Assembly: GCA_020849615.1 (NCBI GenBank)
Contig: JADLFW010000019.1
Location: 124,001 to 188,000 of the forward strand
DNA from: Phycisphaerales bacterium
GTDB taxonomy: Bacteria > Planctomycetota > Phycisphaerae > Phycisphaerales > UBA1924
Direction: 5' to 3'
Length of the DNA stretch: 64,000 nt
Shown here: positions 7,870 to 16,506 of the stretch, piece after piece
How the letters are laid out: each line of letters begins with the position of its first letter
Position numbering within the stretch: position 1 is the stretch's first letter
Position numbers and translations under genes: made by a program
Notes under the pieces: generated by a model
What the model was told of the DNA's origin: nothing
Databases searched by the model: none
Seen by the model: only the letters and a program-made list of their open reading frames with translations

Positions 7870-9267
7870 CTACTGGTCGTTGTAGAAGTCGTCGAGGGTG
7901 GTGCGCCAGTCGTCGAGGTGTTCGACGGCGATCATGCGCTGGCGGACTTCATCGCAGCGCGGGTGGTGGGCGGCGAAGCGGATGCCGAACTTCCGCATCA
8001 TGCGGGCGGTCTGGGATTCGGCGTGGCGCATGCCGCGGTTGACGGCGAGGGCGAGGTGGAAATGCTGGAGGAGGACTTCGCGCTGCTCGGCGAGGGTGGG
8101 CGGGAGGGGCGGGCGGCCCGCGAGGAGGTCGCGGGCCTGGCGGAAGATCCAAGGGTTGCCGATGCAGCCGCGGGCGACGCTCACAGCGCTGACGCCGGTG
8201 TAGGAGATCATGCGGAAGATGTCGGCGGCGGTCCAGATGTCGCCGGAGCCGAGGATGGGGCGCTGGGGGTTGCGGGCCACGAGGTCGCGGAGGAGGTCCC
8301 AGCGGGATGGCCCGATGTATTTCTGCTCGACGGTGCGGGCGTGGATGGTGGCCCAGGCGTAGCCGATGTCGAAGGCGGCCCGGAGGATGCGTTCGACGGC
8401 CTCGGCCATCTCGGGGGTGTCGTCGTAGCTGCGGCGGAGCTTGACGGTGCAGGGGATGGAGGCGGGGAGGGCTTCGCGGACGGCCTCGAGGATGGCGATG
8501 GCGCCCTTGGGCTCGGCGAGCCAGTGGCCGCCGCGGGCCTTGCGGTCGACCTTCTTGACGGGGCAGGCGAGGTTGATGTCGATGGCCTGGAAAGAGAGTG
8601 ACGGGGTGATGGAGGGACGAAGTGACGGGGCCGGAGAGGGCTCGGGGTCGTCGGCGGGGTCGGGAACATCGAGGTCGATGTTGCAGTCATCGGGTTCGCA
8701 GGAGTCTGAATCGGGGTCGAGGCCTTCGGTGGGGTCGAAGGCGGGGAGTTGCTCGCCGCCCGGCAGGCGGAGGGGGGGCGTGGCGCGGGGGTCGGGCACG
8801 CCGGGGGACAGAGCGCCGCGGTAGGCGAGTCGGCGGTAGGTTTTTTCGCCGCGGGCGCGCTGCTCGACCATCTTGAGGGCGGCGGCGGCCATTTCGGCGG
8901 GGTCGGAGCCCATGAGCTGGCCCGCGAGGGGGTGGTCATCGGGCCCGCCGGGGATGTTGTCGTGGAGTTCGCCGAGGTCGGCCTTGACGAAACCGCGGCC
9001 GCCGGCGAGGAGGGTGCGGTCGAGGAGGGCCTCGGTGACGCAGAAGGGGCAGCCGTGCCGGCGCGCGATGAGGCGCATGGCGGCGTCGGAGTAGCCGGCC
9101 AGGCCCGCCTGGAAGAAGGGGGCATCGAAGGCGGGGATGAGGGCGGTGATGCGGGGGTCTGGCCCTCGGGAGGCGAAGGCCTCCGCGGCTTGGGCGGGGT
9201 CGATATCCTGCACGCCCGGGGCGACGGCGGGCCCGGGCGGGGTCGCGTTGTTGCCCTGGGTGTTCAA
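7870..9267 (-). CDS. DusB-like tRNA-dihydrouridine synthase with low-complexity insert
   Basis: About 465 residues if TTG 9267 is used; no ATG lies near the N-terminus, and a GTG about 16 codons in is possible. It is a TIM-barrel FMN enzyme that reduces uridine to dihydrouridine in the tRNA D-loop. Visible motifs: APFFQAGLAGYSD near the start, INLACPVKK with the catalytic Cys, VKLRRSYDD, HARTVEQKY and the FMN phosphate region ILGSGDI / VARGCIGNPW. A Pro/Asp/Ser-rich insert of about 80 residues (about 8580-8820) separates the early barrel from INLACP. Part of it is coded by an iterated tract resembling the intergenic repeats. The start is back to back with a lipoprotein gene 18 bp away. Confidence 0.88.
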   Translation of the reverse strand: MNTQGNNATPPGPAVAPGVQDIDPAQAAEAFASRGPDPRITALIPAFDAPFFQAGLAGYSDAAMRLIARRHGCPFCVTEALLDRTLLAGGRGFVKADLGELHDNIPGGPDDHPLAGQLMGSDPAEMAAAALKMVEQRARGEKTYRRLAYRGALSPGVPDPRATPPLRLPGGEQLPAFDPTEGLDPDSDSCEPDDCNIDLDVPDPADDPEPSPAPSLRPSITPSLSFQAIDINLACPVKKVDRKARGGHWLAEPKGAIAILEAVREALPASIPCTVKLRRSYDDTPEMAEAVERILRAAFDIGYAWATIHARTVEQKYIGPSRWDLLRDLVARNPQRPILGSGDIWTAADIFRMISYTGVSAVSVARGCIGNPWIFRQARDLLAGRPPLPPTLAEQREVLLQHFHLALAVNRGMRHAESQTARMMRKFGIRFAAHHPRCDEVRQRMIAVEHLDDWRTTLDDFYNDQ

Positions 9268-9285
9268 GCGAGGGACTATAGGAAG

Positions 9286-9741
9286 ATGCGCAAGCCCAAC
9301 CGTGCCGTGGTGATCGCCGCTCTCGCGCTGGGTTTGGTTTCCGGGGCGGTGGGGCCGAGCGGGTGCGCTTCGGCGCCACAGAAGGTGGATTACGCGCGGG
9401 CCTACCCGAAAGAGTTGCAGCAGGTGGGGACACTGGACATCCAGGTGGTGCGGGAAACCACCGAGATCGAGTTCACCAACACGACATCCAACTCGTTCGG
9501 CCCGTGCACGCTGTGGCTGAACCGGCGGTTCAGCCATCCGCTGGAGGGGCTGAAGATCGGGCAGACGATGCGGATGGCGCTGCGGGACTTCCGGGATGAG
9601 TATTCGGATCCGTTCCGGGCCGGCGGGTTCTTCGCGACCGAACTGCCCGAGCGGCTGGTGCTGGCGCAGCTGGAGGTCGCGGGGGATGATGGCCAGATGC
9701 TGCTGCTCGGGCTGATCGTGGTGGCGCGCGAGAACGACTAG
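9286..9741 (+). CDS. Small lipoprotein (YcfL-like size and layout)
   Basis: 151 residues from ATG 9286. A signal peptide (KPNRAVVIAALALGLVSG) ends in a lipobox-like GPSGC, with Cys near residue 22. The mature part is a compact ~125-residue beta-rich domain with alternating hydrophobics. The pattern E-F-T-N-x-T-S-x-S-F followed by a weakly conserved P-L-E-G-L-K-I-G-Q is seen in small outer-membrane lipoproteins of unknown role. No catalytic motif. It is divergent from the dus gene and shares its short 18-bp upstream region, so one of the two transcripts must start very close to its start codon. Function unknown. Confidence 0.75.
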   Translation: MRKPNRAVVIAALALGLVSGAVGPSGCASAPQKVDYARAYPKELQQVGTLDIQVVRETTEIEFTNTTSNSFGPCTLWLNRRFSHPLEGLKIGQTMRMALRDFRDEYSDPFRAGGFFATELPERLVLAQLEVAGDDGQMLLLGLIVVAREND

Positions 9742-9757
9742 GCGGGCGGGCGATGCT

Positions 9758-9850
9758 CCGGCGCGACGGAGCCGAAGACGGCTCCATCGCGGCACCCGGC
9801 CGAGCATCGACTTACCTTCGAAGACTCGGCAAGTCGGTGGCACGGGACAT
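9758..9850 (+). repeat. Two CGAAGAC-loop hairpins between genes
   Basis: The first hairpin pairs GCGACGGAGC with GCTCCATCGC around the CGAAGAC loop and is followed by GGCACCCGG. The second pairs CGACTTACC with GGCAAGTCG around ttcgaagactc and is followed by GTGGCACGG. Both resemble the elements at 905-1297, 7650-7800 and 17937-17970 in loop and tail, but their stems differ and remain paired. Confidence 0.8.
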
Positions 9851-9891
9851 CGCGATGCGGCCGGGACGGGCCGTGGCCGGTACGATCCGCC

Positions 9892-12033
9892 ATGCAACGC
9901 GATACCCATGCCGACTTCGGGATTGAGCCGCTGGAACCGCGCCTGGTGATGGCGGCGTCGTTCGCGGGGGCGGGGCTGTACTACCTCGTCGGGTCGGATG
10001 GTCAGGAGGTGCTGTCGTTCGCGACGGAGGGGCAACTGTCGGACTCGCTGGCGGCGGCGGGGAGCCGGTACAAGTCGGGCTCGGGCGATCGCGAGTTCGA
10101 AGGGGACCTTCGCTACGACAGCATCCGGACGCTGGCGGATGGGCGGTTCGAGCGTTCGCCGGCGGCGGGGTTCTTCGGAGAGCCGGAGGAGGTGAACGGG
10201 GCGCAGTACCTGTCCGATGACGGGTTCCCGGCGGGGTGGTATTTCGGGCAGTACTCGGTGGGCAGCAAGGAGCTGGAGCTGCTGGTGCAGCGGCCCGTGA
10301 ACCCGGTGGCGCGGGCGGATTTCCAGGGCGACTACCAGTTCTCGGCGATGTGGAACCATCCCGCCGGGGACGGCGTGGGGGGCGGGTCGGGGCGGCTGAC
10401 GATCTCGAGCTCGGAGCTGGCATACAGCTCATCGGCGGGGGCGATGCCGTACACGCGGAGCTCGATCCGCAGCACGACATCGGCGGGGCTGCTGACGACG
10501 GTGCGGGATGAGTACGTCTACCTGGGGGCGACCGAGAGCACGATCGTGTGGGCGGACCTGGATTCGGATGACGGGATCCTGGCGATGGGGATCGCGACGC
10601 GGCAGGGGGCGCCGGCGGAGGCGTCGGCGATGGTGGGCGGGTATCTGCTGGCGTGGAACAACGAGGTGGACTCGCTGGACTTCCGCCAGTACTTCCTCGA
10701 GCTGGAGGCGGATGGCGATTACAAGTTCTACGACCTGGATGAGTACGACGACGGGATCCGCGAGTCGATCGACCGGGGGTTCTGGAGCGTCAGCGGGACC
10801 ACGCTGACGCTGCAGGAGAGCGATGGCGGCCCGACACTGCGGTTTGCGATCGGCGAGGGCAACAAGCTGCTGGTGGGGCAGTCGCGGGTGACGGGCGGGG
10901 TGACGTACGCGGCGTTCGGGGTGGGGACTCGGGCGGAGGTGATCCCGCCGGGCCCGACGGTGGTGTTCCCGGTGGCGGCCCGGAACGCGGCGGGCCAGGG
11001 TGTGGTGTACGAGCTGGAATCAGACGATGCGTGGCACGTGACGAACCTGGTGGAGAAGGCGGGCGGCCCGGCGATCACGGGAAGGGTCGTGACGTGGACG
11101 GATCCGAAGGACAACCTGACGTACGCGGCGGGGCTGTCGGCGTCGGGGCTGGTGCTGTACACCTCCACCGATGAGCACGTGTGGACGTACCGGGTGCTGA
11201 CGAGCGAGGCGTCGGCGACGAAGATGACGGGCGAGCTGCAGGTGATGACCGGGCCCGACAGGAACGTGCACCTGACGGGGTTGTCGGCGACGGGGGAGGT
11301 GCTGCGGCACTACCAGACGGGCGTGAGGGACGGGACGGGCAAGTGGGTGTGGGCGTTCCAGAACATCACGACCAACGACCTGACGCCGCAGAGCCTCACG
11401 ACGCCGGCGTTCACGGGGCTGGTGAGCTACGCGACGGCGTGGAACGGGCTGAACATCGCCGGGCTGGACTCGGAGGGGACGATCTGGTCGGTGTGGTGGG
11501 CGCCGGGGCTCGCGGCGTGGACGGTGAGCGACCTGACGACGACGTACGGGGCCGCGCCGCTGAGCGGCGGGCTGACGGTGTACCTGACGCCGTGGCAGGG
11601 GATCAACATCGCGGGGATCGACAGCGCGGGGCACCTGCAGGTCACGTGGTGGGTGCCGAGCCTGGGCGGGACGTGGAATCAGAACGACCTGACCGATCTG
11701 ACGGCCGGGCCGCTGCTGGCGCCCTCGACGGTCACGAGCTATGTCTCGAGCTGGGGCGGGCTGAACGTGGCGGGGATTGATGGGGCGACCGGGGACCTGT
11801 ACGTCTACTGGTGGTCGCCATCCTCGCCGGGCGGGCTGTGGGCGGCGAGCTCGCTGACGGCGGTGACGCCGGCGGATGCGCCGCGGCTGACTGGGCCGCT
11901 GACGGGGGTGGCGGCGCCGGATTCCTCGCTCAACGTGTTCGGCTACAACGGGACGAACTTCATCCGGTACTTCTGGGAGCCCAGCGGGGCGTGGATGACG
12001 CAGAACCTGACGGCGATCGCGGCGCCGCGATAG
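9892..12033 (+). CDS. LEPR-motif surface protein with C-terminal WW-type repeats
   Basis: 713 residues from ATG 9892. It starts with a short leader containing FGIEPLEPRLVMAAS, the planctomycete LEPR motif found at the N-terminus of many large exported proteins. Residues ~20-330 form beta-rich repeats (GGRFERSP, YFGQYS, DGDYKFYDLDEYDDG). From ~355 to the end there are about seven similar blades with the pattern GLNIAGIDS-x-G-x-L-x-x-x-WW-x-P near 505, 555 and 605, which suggests a beta-propeller. No protease or hydrolase residues stand out. It is likely at the cell surface; role unknown. The repeat-filled gap that follows (12034-12255) suggests it is transcribed alone. Confidence 0.82.
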   Translation: MQRDTHADFGIEPLEPRLVMAASFAGAGLYYLVGSDGQEVLSFATEGQLSDSLAAAGSRYKSGSGDREFEGDLRYDSIRTLADGRFERSPAAGFFGEPEEVNGAQYLSDDGFPAGWYFGQYSVGSKELELLVQRPVNPVARADFQGDYQFSAMWNHPAGDGVGGGSGRLTISSSELAYSSSAGAMPYTRSSIRSTTSAGLLTTVRDEYVYLGATESTIVWADLDSDDGILAMGIATRQGAPAEASAMVGGYLLAWNNEVDSLDFRQYFLELEADGDYKFYDLDEYDDGIRESIDRGFWSVSGTTLTLQESDGGPTLRFAIGEGNKLLVGQSRVTGGVTYAAFGVGTRAEVIPPGPTVVFPVAARNAAGQGVVYELESDDAWHVTNLVEKAGGPAITGRVVTWTDPKDNLTYAAGLSASGLVLYTSTDEHVWTYRVLTSEASATKMTGELQVMTGPDRNVHLTGLSATGEVLRHYQTGVRDGTGKWVWAFQNITTNDLTPQSLTTPAFTGLVSYATAWNGLNIAGLDSEGTIWSVWWAPGLAAWTVSDLTTTYGAAPLSGGLTVYLTPWQGINIAGIDSAGHLQVTWWVPSLGGTWNQNDLTDLTAGPLLAPSTVTSYVSSWGGLNVAGIDGATGDLYVYWWSPSSPGGLWAASSLTAVTPADAPRLTGPLTGVAAPDSSLNVFGYNGTNFIRYFWEPSGAWMTQNLTAIAAPR

Positions 12034-12255
12034 GCGAATCGCGAATCGCGAATCGCGAATGGTGAATGGAACGGGAGAGCCATTCGCTGCTCACCGTTCG
12101 CTCGAGGTTCTGTTTGACGGATGCCTTGAGGTGGCCCGGCTCCCCGAGCCGGGCGAAGAAACACAGACGGAAATGCACGGTTCGGAGAACCGTGCCACCT
12201 CGCAGAACCGTGCAACCCTGGATTCGATCCATCAAACACGACCTAGGACCCCACC
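12034..12255 (+). repeat. Intergenic palindromes and 7-bp tandem repeat
   Basis: It begins with four gcgaatc units. It then holds two perfect 9-bp hairpins: GCCCGGCTC-ccc-GAGCCGGGC at 12134-12154, and GCACGGTTC-gga-GAACCGTGC at 12175-12195, followed by CACC and a further AACCGTGC arm. Neither has a T-run, so they are not typical terminators. Read on the minus strand, the second fits a GGTGGCAC-plus-stem family also seen at 46092 and 55089. Confidence 0.78.
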
Positions 12256-13062
12256 ATGGCGCAGATCATCGTGTTCGGCCCGCACCCGGATGACCAGGAG
12301 ATCGGCATGGGGGGCGCGATCGCGCGCTTCGCGAGCCAGGGGCACCGGGTGCTGCTGGTGGATGTGACGGATGGGAGTCCGACGCCGCGTGGGGACCGGG
12401 CGGGGCGGCTGGCGGAGGCGGAGGAGGCGCTGGAGCACCTGCGGCCCGTCGGGGGGGCGGGGGGCGGGAGCGTCGAGCGGGTGCTGCTGGACCTGAGGAA
12501 CCGGTTCGTGGAGCACTCGATCGCGACGCGGCATGCTTTCGCGGGGGCGATCCGGGCTCACCAGGCGTCGATCGTGTTTGCGCCGTACTGGGAGGATGCG
12601 CACCCGGACCACCGGGCGGTGACGAGGGCGGCGGAGGATGCGCGGTTTGATGCGAAGCTGACGAAGATCGAGATGCCGGGCCCGGCGGGGTTTGCGGGGA
12701 TCGGCCCGCCGATCTATCCCAAGTGGTTTTTCTACTACAACTGCTCGCACCTGCGGGCGACGGCCCGTCCTGATTTTCTGATCGACATCACGGGGTTTGA
12801 GCTTCGGAAGAAGCGGGCGATCGAGGCGTACCGGTCGCAGTTCGGGCCGTGGGAGGAAGGAGCGGGGAGCGCGGCGCTTGCGGCGGGGGATCCGAAGGCG
12901 GCGCCGGGGGGTGTGGACACGGGGAAGCTGATTTCGCCGGATTTTCCGGAGCGGATGATGGCGATCGCGATGTACTACGGGTCGCTGATCGGGGCGGGGT
13001 ACGCCGAGCCGTTCTACACGAAGGAGCCGCTGGGGCTGAGCGGGCTGGAGGGGCTGGTGTAG
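12256..13062 (+). CDS. PIG-L (LmbE-like) family zinc deacetylase
   Basis: 268 residues from ATG 12256. The fold signature is complete: GPHPDDQEIGMGG at residues 8-20 (His, Asp and Asp for zinc and catalysis) and HPDHRAV near 116 (third ligand). The family removes N-acetyl groups from sugars, as in bacillithiol (BshB1), mycothiol and GlcNAc-PI synthesis. Length and the middle KWFFYYN segment fit BshB1-like enzymes, but no other bacillithiol gene is nearby, so the substrate is uncertain. Cytoplasmic, with no signal peptide. A ~20-residue Gly/Ala-rich insert lies near 210-225. Confidence 0.88.
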   Translation: MAQIIVFGPHPDDQEIGMGGAIARFASQGHRVLLVDVTDGSPTPRGDRAGRLAEAEEALEHLRPVGGAGGGSVERVLLDLRNRFVEHSIATRHAFAGAIRAHQASIVFAPYWEDAHPDHRAVTRAAEDARFDAKLTKIEMPGPAGFAGIGPPIYPKWFFYYNCSHLRATARPDFLIDITGFELRKKRAIEAYRSQFGPWEEGAGSAALAAGDPKAAPGGVDTGKLISPDFPERMMAIAMYYGSLIGAGYAEPFYTKEPLGLSGLEGLV

Positions 13063-13137
13063 GCGGAAGAGACCAAGGGATGACGGCGCGAGCGGCGAGG
13101 CGGAGCGAATGTTTTTCCTTCGCGGCGGGTTGCCCTC

Positions 13138-14607
13138 GTGGGCCCGGCGGCTTTCCATCATGCGTTGACCCAGAACCCGACGGCCCAGCTTCTCGAGCCG
13201 GAGATCCGCGAACTGATCCGAGAGGGTCGGTACAGCGAGCTGCGCAATGCGCTGCACGCGATCCCGGCGGCGGATGTGGCGGACATCCTGGCGGAGCTGG
13301 ACCCGGCGGAGGCGGCGGTGGGGTTCCGGTTCCTGCAGCGGGATGATGCGGCGGAGGCGTTCACGTACCTGTCGCCGGAGACGCAGCAGGCGTTGATCGA
13401 GAAGCTGGGGGATGAGGCCTCGGTCCGGGTGGTGGAGGCGATGAGCGCCGACGACCGGGCGCGGCTGGTGGATGAGCTGCCCGAGGGGGTGGCGCAGCGG
13501 CTGGTGGCGTCGCTGAGCGCCGAGACGCGGAAGCAGACGCAGGCGATCCTGGGGTACCCGCCCAAGAGCGTGGGCCGGCTGATGACGCCCGACTACGTGC
13601 GGGTGCGGCCGGAGTGGACGATCGCGCGGGCGATGGACCACATCCGCAAGTGGGGGCACGACGCCGAAACGATCAACGTGGTGTACGTGATCGACGAGAA
13701 GGGCGTGCTGATCGACGACCTGCGGATCCGGCAGATCTTCCTGGCGGACCCGCAGCAGACGGTCGAGAGCCTGATGAACAACAACTTCGTGGCGCTGCGG
13801 GCGGATGAGCCGCAGGAGAACGCGGTGCGGATGCTGCAGCGCTACGACCGGGTGGCGCTGCCGGTGGTGGACTCGCGTGGGGCGCTGATCGGGATCGTGA
13901 CGCACGACGACGTGGCGGACGTGGCGCAGGCCGAGGCCACGGAGGACATGCAGAAGCTGGGCGGCATGGAGGCGCTGGACGAGCCGTACATGACGATCCC
14001 GCTGCTGACGCTGGTGCGCAAGCGCGGGACGTGGCTGGCGGCGCTGTTCGTGGGGGAGATGTTCACGCAGACGGCGATGGCGGGGTACGAGCACCAGATC
14101 GAGAAGGCGGCGATCCTCGCCACGTTCGTTCCGCTGATCGTCTCGAGCGGGGGCAACTCGGGGTCGCAGGCGACATCGCTGATCATCCGGGCCCTGGCCC
14201 TGGGCGAGATCACGCTGAAGGACTGGTCGAAGATCATGCGGCGCGAGCTGGCGGCCGGGCTGCTGCTGGGCTTTTTCCTGGGGATCATCGGCGTGATCCG
14301 CATCCACGTGTGGGGCTGGCTGGGGTGGTTCAAGCGCGAGCTGCCGGGCATGCCGGGGCAGTTCTCGGCCGAGAGCCTGTCGGCGCAGGCGCACTACCAC
14401 CTGCTGGCGGTGACCATCGGCGTCGCGGTGCTGGGGGTGGTGCTGTGGGGGACGATCATCGGCAGCATGCTGCCGTTCCTGCTCAAGAAGATCAAGCTCG
14501 ACCCGGCGACCAGCTCGGCGCCGTTCGTGGCGACGCTGGTGGATGTGGTGGGTGTGCTGATCTACTTCACGGCGGCGGTGTCGATCCTGAAGGGGACGCT
14601 GCTGTAG
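13138..14607 (+). CDS. mgtE: MgtE magnesium transporter
   Basis: 489 residues from GTG 13138. Order: the N domain of helical repeats (~15-150, with DILAELDPAEAA), two CBS domains (~150-275, with SVGRLMTPDYV and GIVTHDDVADVAQAEATED), then five membrane helices (~300-489) with the ion-pathway signature SSGGNSGSQATSLIIRALA near residue 340. It is a dimeric Mg2+ channel whose N and CBS domains close the pore when cytoplasmic Mg2+ is high. All core parts are present and the length is normal. The upstream 75 bp are too short for a known Mg riboswitch. Downstream are two palindromic repeats. Confidence 0.96.
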   Translation: MGPAAFHHALTQNPTAQLLEPEIRELIREGRYSELRNALHAIPAADVADILAELDPAEAAVGFRFLQRDDAAEAFTYLSPETQQALIEKLGDEASVRVVEAMSADDRARLVDELPEGVAQRLVASLSAETRKQTQAILGYPPKSVGRLMTPDYVRVRPEWTIARAMDHIRKWGHDAETINVVYVIDEKGVLIDDLRIRQIFLADPQQTVESLMNNNFVALRADEPQENAVRMLQRYDRVALPVVDSRGALIGIVTHDDVADVAQAEATEDMQKLGGMEALDEPYMTIPLLTLVRKRGTWLAALFVGEMFTQTAMAGYEHQIEKAAILATFVPLIVSSGGNSGSQATSLIIRALALGEITLKDWSKIMRRELAAGLLLGFFLGIIGVIRIHVWGWLGWFKRELPGMPGQFSAESLSAQAHYHLLAVTIGVAVLGVVLWGTIIGSMLPFLLKKIKLDPATSSAPFVATLVDVVGVLIYFTAAVSILKGTLL

Positions 14608-14683
14608 AGAAAGTGGCGGAGCAGGAGAAGCAACAGCTCTTCGGTTGGCGCCGGCGGCGGCGTTTGCCGTGTCCGCTTCGGAG

Positions 14684-14745
14684 AGCCCTCGCTGACGCTC
14701 GGGCTGCCTGTTCAGAGCCCTTGCTGACGCTCGGGCTGCCTGTTC
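14684..14745 (+). repeat. Two copies of the GCTGACGCTCGGGCTGCCTGTTC palindrome
   Basis: Copies at 14684-14713 and 14715-14745 are almost identical and in direct orientation. They match the repeats at 6304-6457, 7711-7850 and 47157-47238. They lie between convergent mgtE and the DUF1579 gene, directly beside a terminator hairpin. Confidence 0.85.
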
Positions 14746-14748
14746 AAT

Positions 14749-14775
14749 GAAAAGGCCCCCGCGGGGCGGGGGCCT
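14749..14775 (-). terminator. Rho-independent terminator for the DUF1579 gene
   Basis: AGGCCCCCGC (14753-14762) pairs perfectly with GCGGGGGCCT (14766-14775) around a GGG loop. On the minus strand the stem runs into four T residues (14750-14753). It lies about 25 bp past the stop codon at 14800. Confidence 0.7.
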
Positions 14776-14799
14776 CTGGAGCCGGCGCTGCCGCGGGGG

Positions 14800-15456
14800 T
14801 TACTTCCTGCGGGTGTAGGTGATCTCCATGTGCTTCATTTCCTTGCCGTCCGGGCCCGGCCCGTACATCTCCATGATGTGCTTGTCATCGGAGACGATCT
14901 TGACGGTTTCGCGCTGGTTCATCTTCATGACGGTGCCGTCGGGCATGGGCATGGCCATCTCGCCGGTGCTGGTGTAGGTCTTGGAGGCGGCGTCGTAGGT
15001 GCCGGTCATCATCATGATGCCGGTGCTCCAGTTGTCGCACCAGGTGCTGAAGTACTTCTTGGTGAGGTTGTCGTAGCCCCAGACGCCCGAGCCGGTGAAC
15101 TCGCCGCCCATCATCTCGCCCTTGTAGTTCATCTGGACGTAGCGGCCGCCGTGGATGAGGGTGTTGGTCATGACGCCCTTGGACTCTTCGGGCTTGTCGA
15201 CGCCGGGCTCGTACATCTTGACGACGGCATCCCAGGTGCCGGCGATCCTGGCCATGGCGGCGTGCTCGGGCCCGGGCTGGGCGGCCTTCATCATGGCCTC
15301 CATCATCGGGTCCGCTTCGGGGGCGTTTCCGCCCGGCTTGCCGGGCTGGGAGGGCGCGTTTCCGGGGGCGGGGGCCTTGGGCTTGTCGTTCTGGGCGAGG
15401 GCCGGGCCCGCCATGGTGATGAGGGCCGCGATGCCGAGACCGATTACACGCTTCAT
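14800..15456 (-). CDS. Secreted DUF1579 protein (paralogue 1)
   Basis: 218 residues from ATG 15456, with AGGAG seven bases upstream. A signal peptide (~21 residues, ending ALAQ) is followed by a Pro/Gly/Asn-rich linker. The DUF1579 beta-barrel-like domain covers ~65-215, with AGTWDAVVKMYE, HGGRYVQMNYKGEM, GVWGYDNLTKKYFSTWCDN and a final HMEITYTRR. The family is common in planctomycetes and has no proven activity. The neighbour upstream is a paralogue about 98 bp away, so the pair arose by duplication. It may be co-transcribed with the paralogue and ends at the terminator at 14749-14775. Confidence 0.85.
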   Translation of the reverse strand: MKRVIGLGIAALITMAGPALAQNDKPKAPAPGNAPSQPGKPGGNAPEADPMMEAMMKAAQPGPEHAAMARIAGTWDAVVKMYEPGVDKPEESKGVMTNTLIHGGRYVQMNYKGEMMGGEFTGSGVWGYDNLTKKYFSTWCDNWSTGIMMMTGTYDAASKTYTSTGEMAMPMPDGTVMKMNQRETVKIVSDDKHIMEMYGPGPDGKEMKHMEITYTRRK

Positions 15457-15553
15457 CTGGATGCTCCTCTGCTCTGGGTTCGTGCACGAATGAAGGGGGC
15501 GGCCCGGCGGGAGCCACGAGGCTGGCCCGGCGGTGCGGCCCGTTGGATTGAGG

Positions 15554-16339
15554 TCAGCGCTTGTTCTGGGTGGGCTGGGTCGGGGCGGGGGTGGGCGCCT
15601 TGGTCCTGGCGGGGATGAGGCCCGCGCGGGTGTAGATGATCTCCATGTTCTTGTAGGACTTGCCATCGGGGGCGATGTCGAAGAACTCCATGGTGTGGGA
15701 GTCGGGGGACTTGATGGTGGTGACCTGGCGGTAGGACTTGCGCTGGCCCGTCGCGGGGTCAACGCAGTCGCCGGAGAGCGTGAAGACCTTGCCGGCGTCA
15801 TCGCAGGAGCCGCGGAGCCACATGAGTCCGGTGGACAGGCTGTCGCGCCAGGTCGCCTGGTATTCCTTGGCGGCGTTGTCGTAGCCCCAGGTGCTAATGC
15901 CGGTGAAGGGGGCGCCGGCCATGTCGCCGGCGTACTCGGAGACGAGGTAGCGGCCATCCATGTCCATGCGGTTCCTGGAGTGGCCCTTGGATTCGCTCCA
16001 CGGGGCCTGCTCGGCCATACGGAAGCGGGTGACGGCGTCCCATTCGCCGACGAGGGCGGCGAGGTGCTGGTGGTGCTCGCCGGGGCGGCCCGCCGCTTCC
16101 ATGGCGGCCATGGCGGCGGCCATTTCGGGGGTCATCTCGGGCGCGTTTCCCGGAGCCTTGGGCAGTTCGCCGGGTTCGCCGGGCTGCTTGCTGGGCTGGA
16201 CAGGCTTGGGGGCGGACTTGGGTGACTGGAGGCGCTTGGCGGGGGCAAGGCTGGGCTTGGTGGTCTCGTTCTGGGCCAGCGCACCTCCGCAGCACGCCAG
16301 CGCGAGCGCCAGGGCGGCCAGGAACGGGGTCGGTTTCAT
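15554..16339 (-). CDS. Secreted DUF1579 protein (paralogue 2)
   Basis: 261 residues from ATG 16339, with AAGGAGTT just upstream. A signal peptide of ~22 residues contains adjacent Cys residues (ALACCGG), so a lipoprotein is possible. A Lys/Pro-rich linker to ~65 is followed by the DUF1579 domain (LVGEWDAVTRFR, DGRYLVSEYAGDM, STWGYDNAAKEYQATWRDS, NMEIIYTRAG) and a Pro/Thr-rich tail. It matches the downstream paralogue over the whole domain. Function unknown. The ~170-bp upstream region has AT-richer stretches (about 16365-16380 and 16470-16500) that could hold the promoter, but no clear -10/-35 pair was found. Confidence 0.83.
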   Translation of the reverse strand: MKPTPFLAALALALACCGGALAQNETTKPSLAPAKRLQSPKSAPKPVQPSKQPGEPGELPKAPGNAPEMTPEMAAAMAAMEAAGRPGEHHQHLAALVGEWDAVTRFRMAEQAPWSESKGHSRNRMDMDGRYLVSEYAGDMAGAPFTGISTWGYDNAAKEYQATWRDSLSTGLMWLRGSCDDAGKVFTLSGDCVDPATGQRKSYRQVTTIKSPDSHTMEFFDIAPDGKSYKNMEIIYTRAGLIPARTKAPTPAPTQPTQNKR

Positions 16340-16506
16340 ATGGCTAACTCCTTGTTCCCTTAAGAGTTATGCTTAGCTGCACTCGGGGCTGGCCAAGGAC
16401 GGGGCCGGCCCGGACGGGGTACAAAGCCCTACCTAGACGGGCACGATACACGGAAGTTCCGTGGCCAGTCTACCGAAATCCACAAAATTGCACGTACAAA
16501 GCCCGA

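Noticed and set aside
9268-10359. N-terminal extension of the DusB-like protein
   Set aside because: It overlaps the lipoprotein and the LEPR gene on the other strand, and the product has no family similarity.
12134-12195. Rho-independent terminators for the LEPR gene
   Set aside because: The hairpins are perfect but no T-run follows on either strand; they fit the dispersed palindrome families better.
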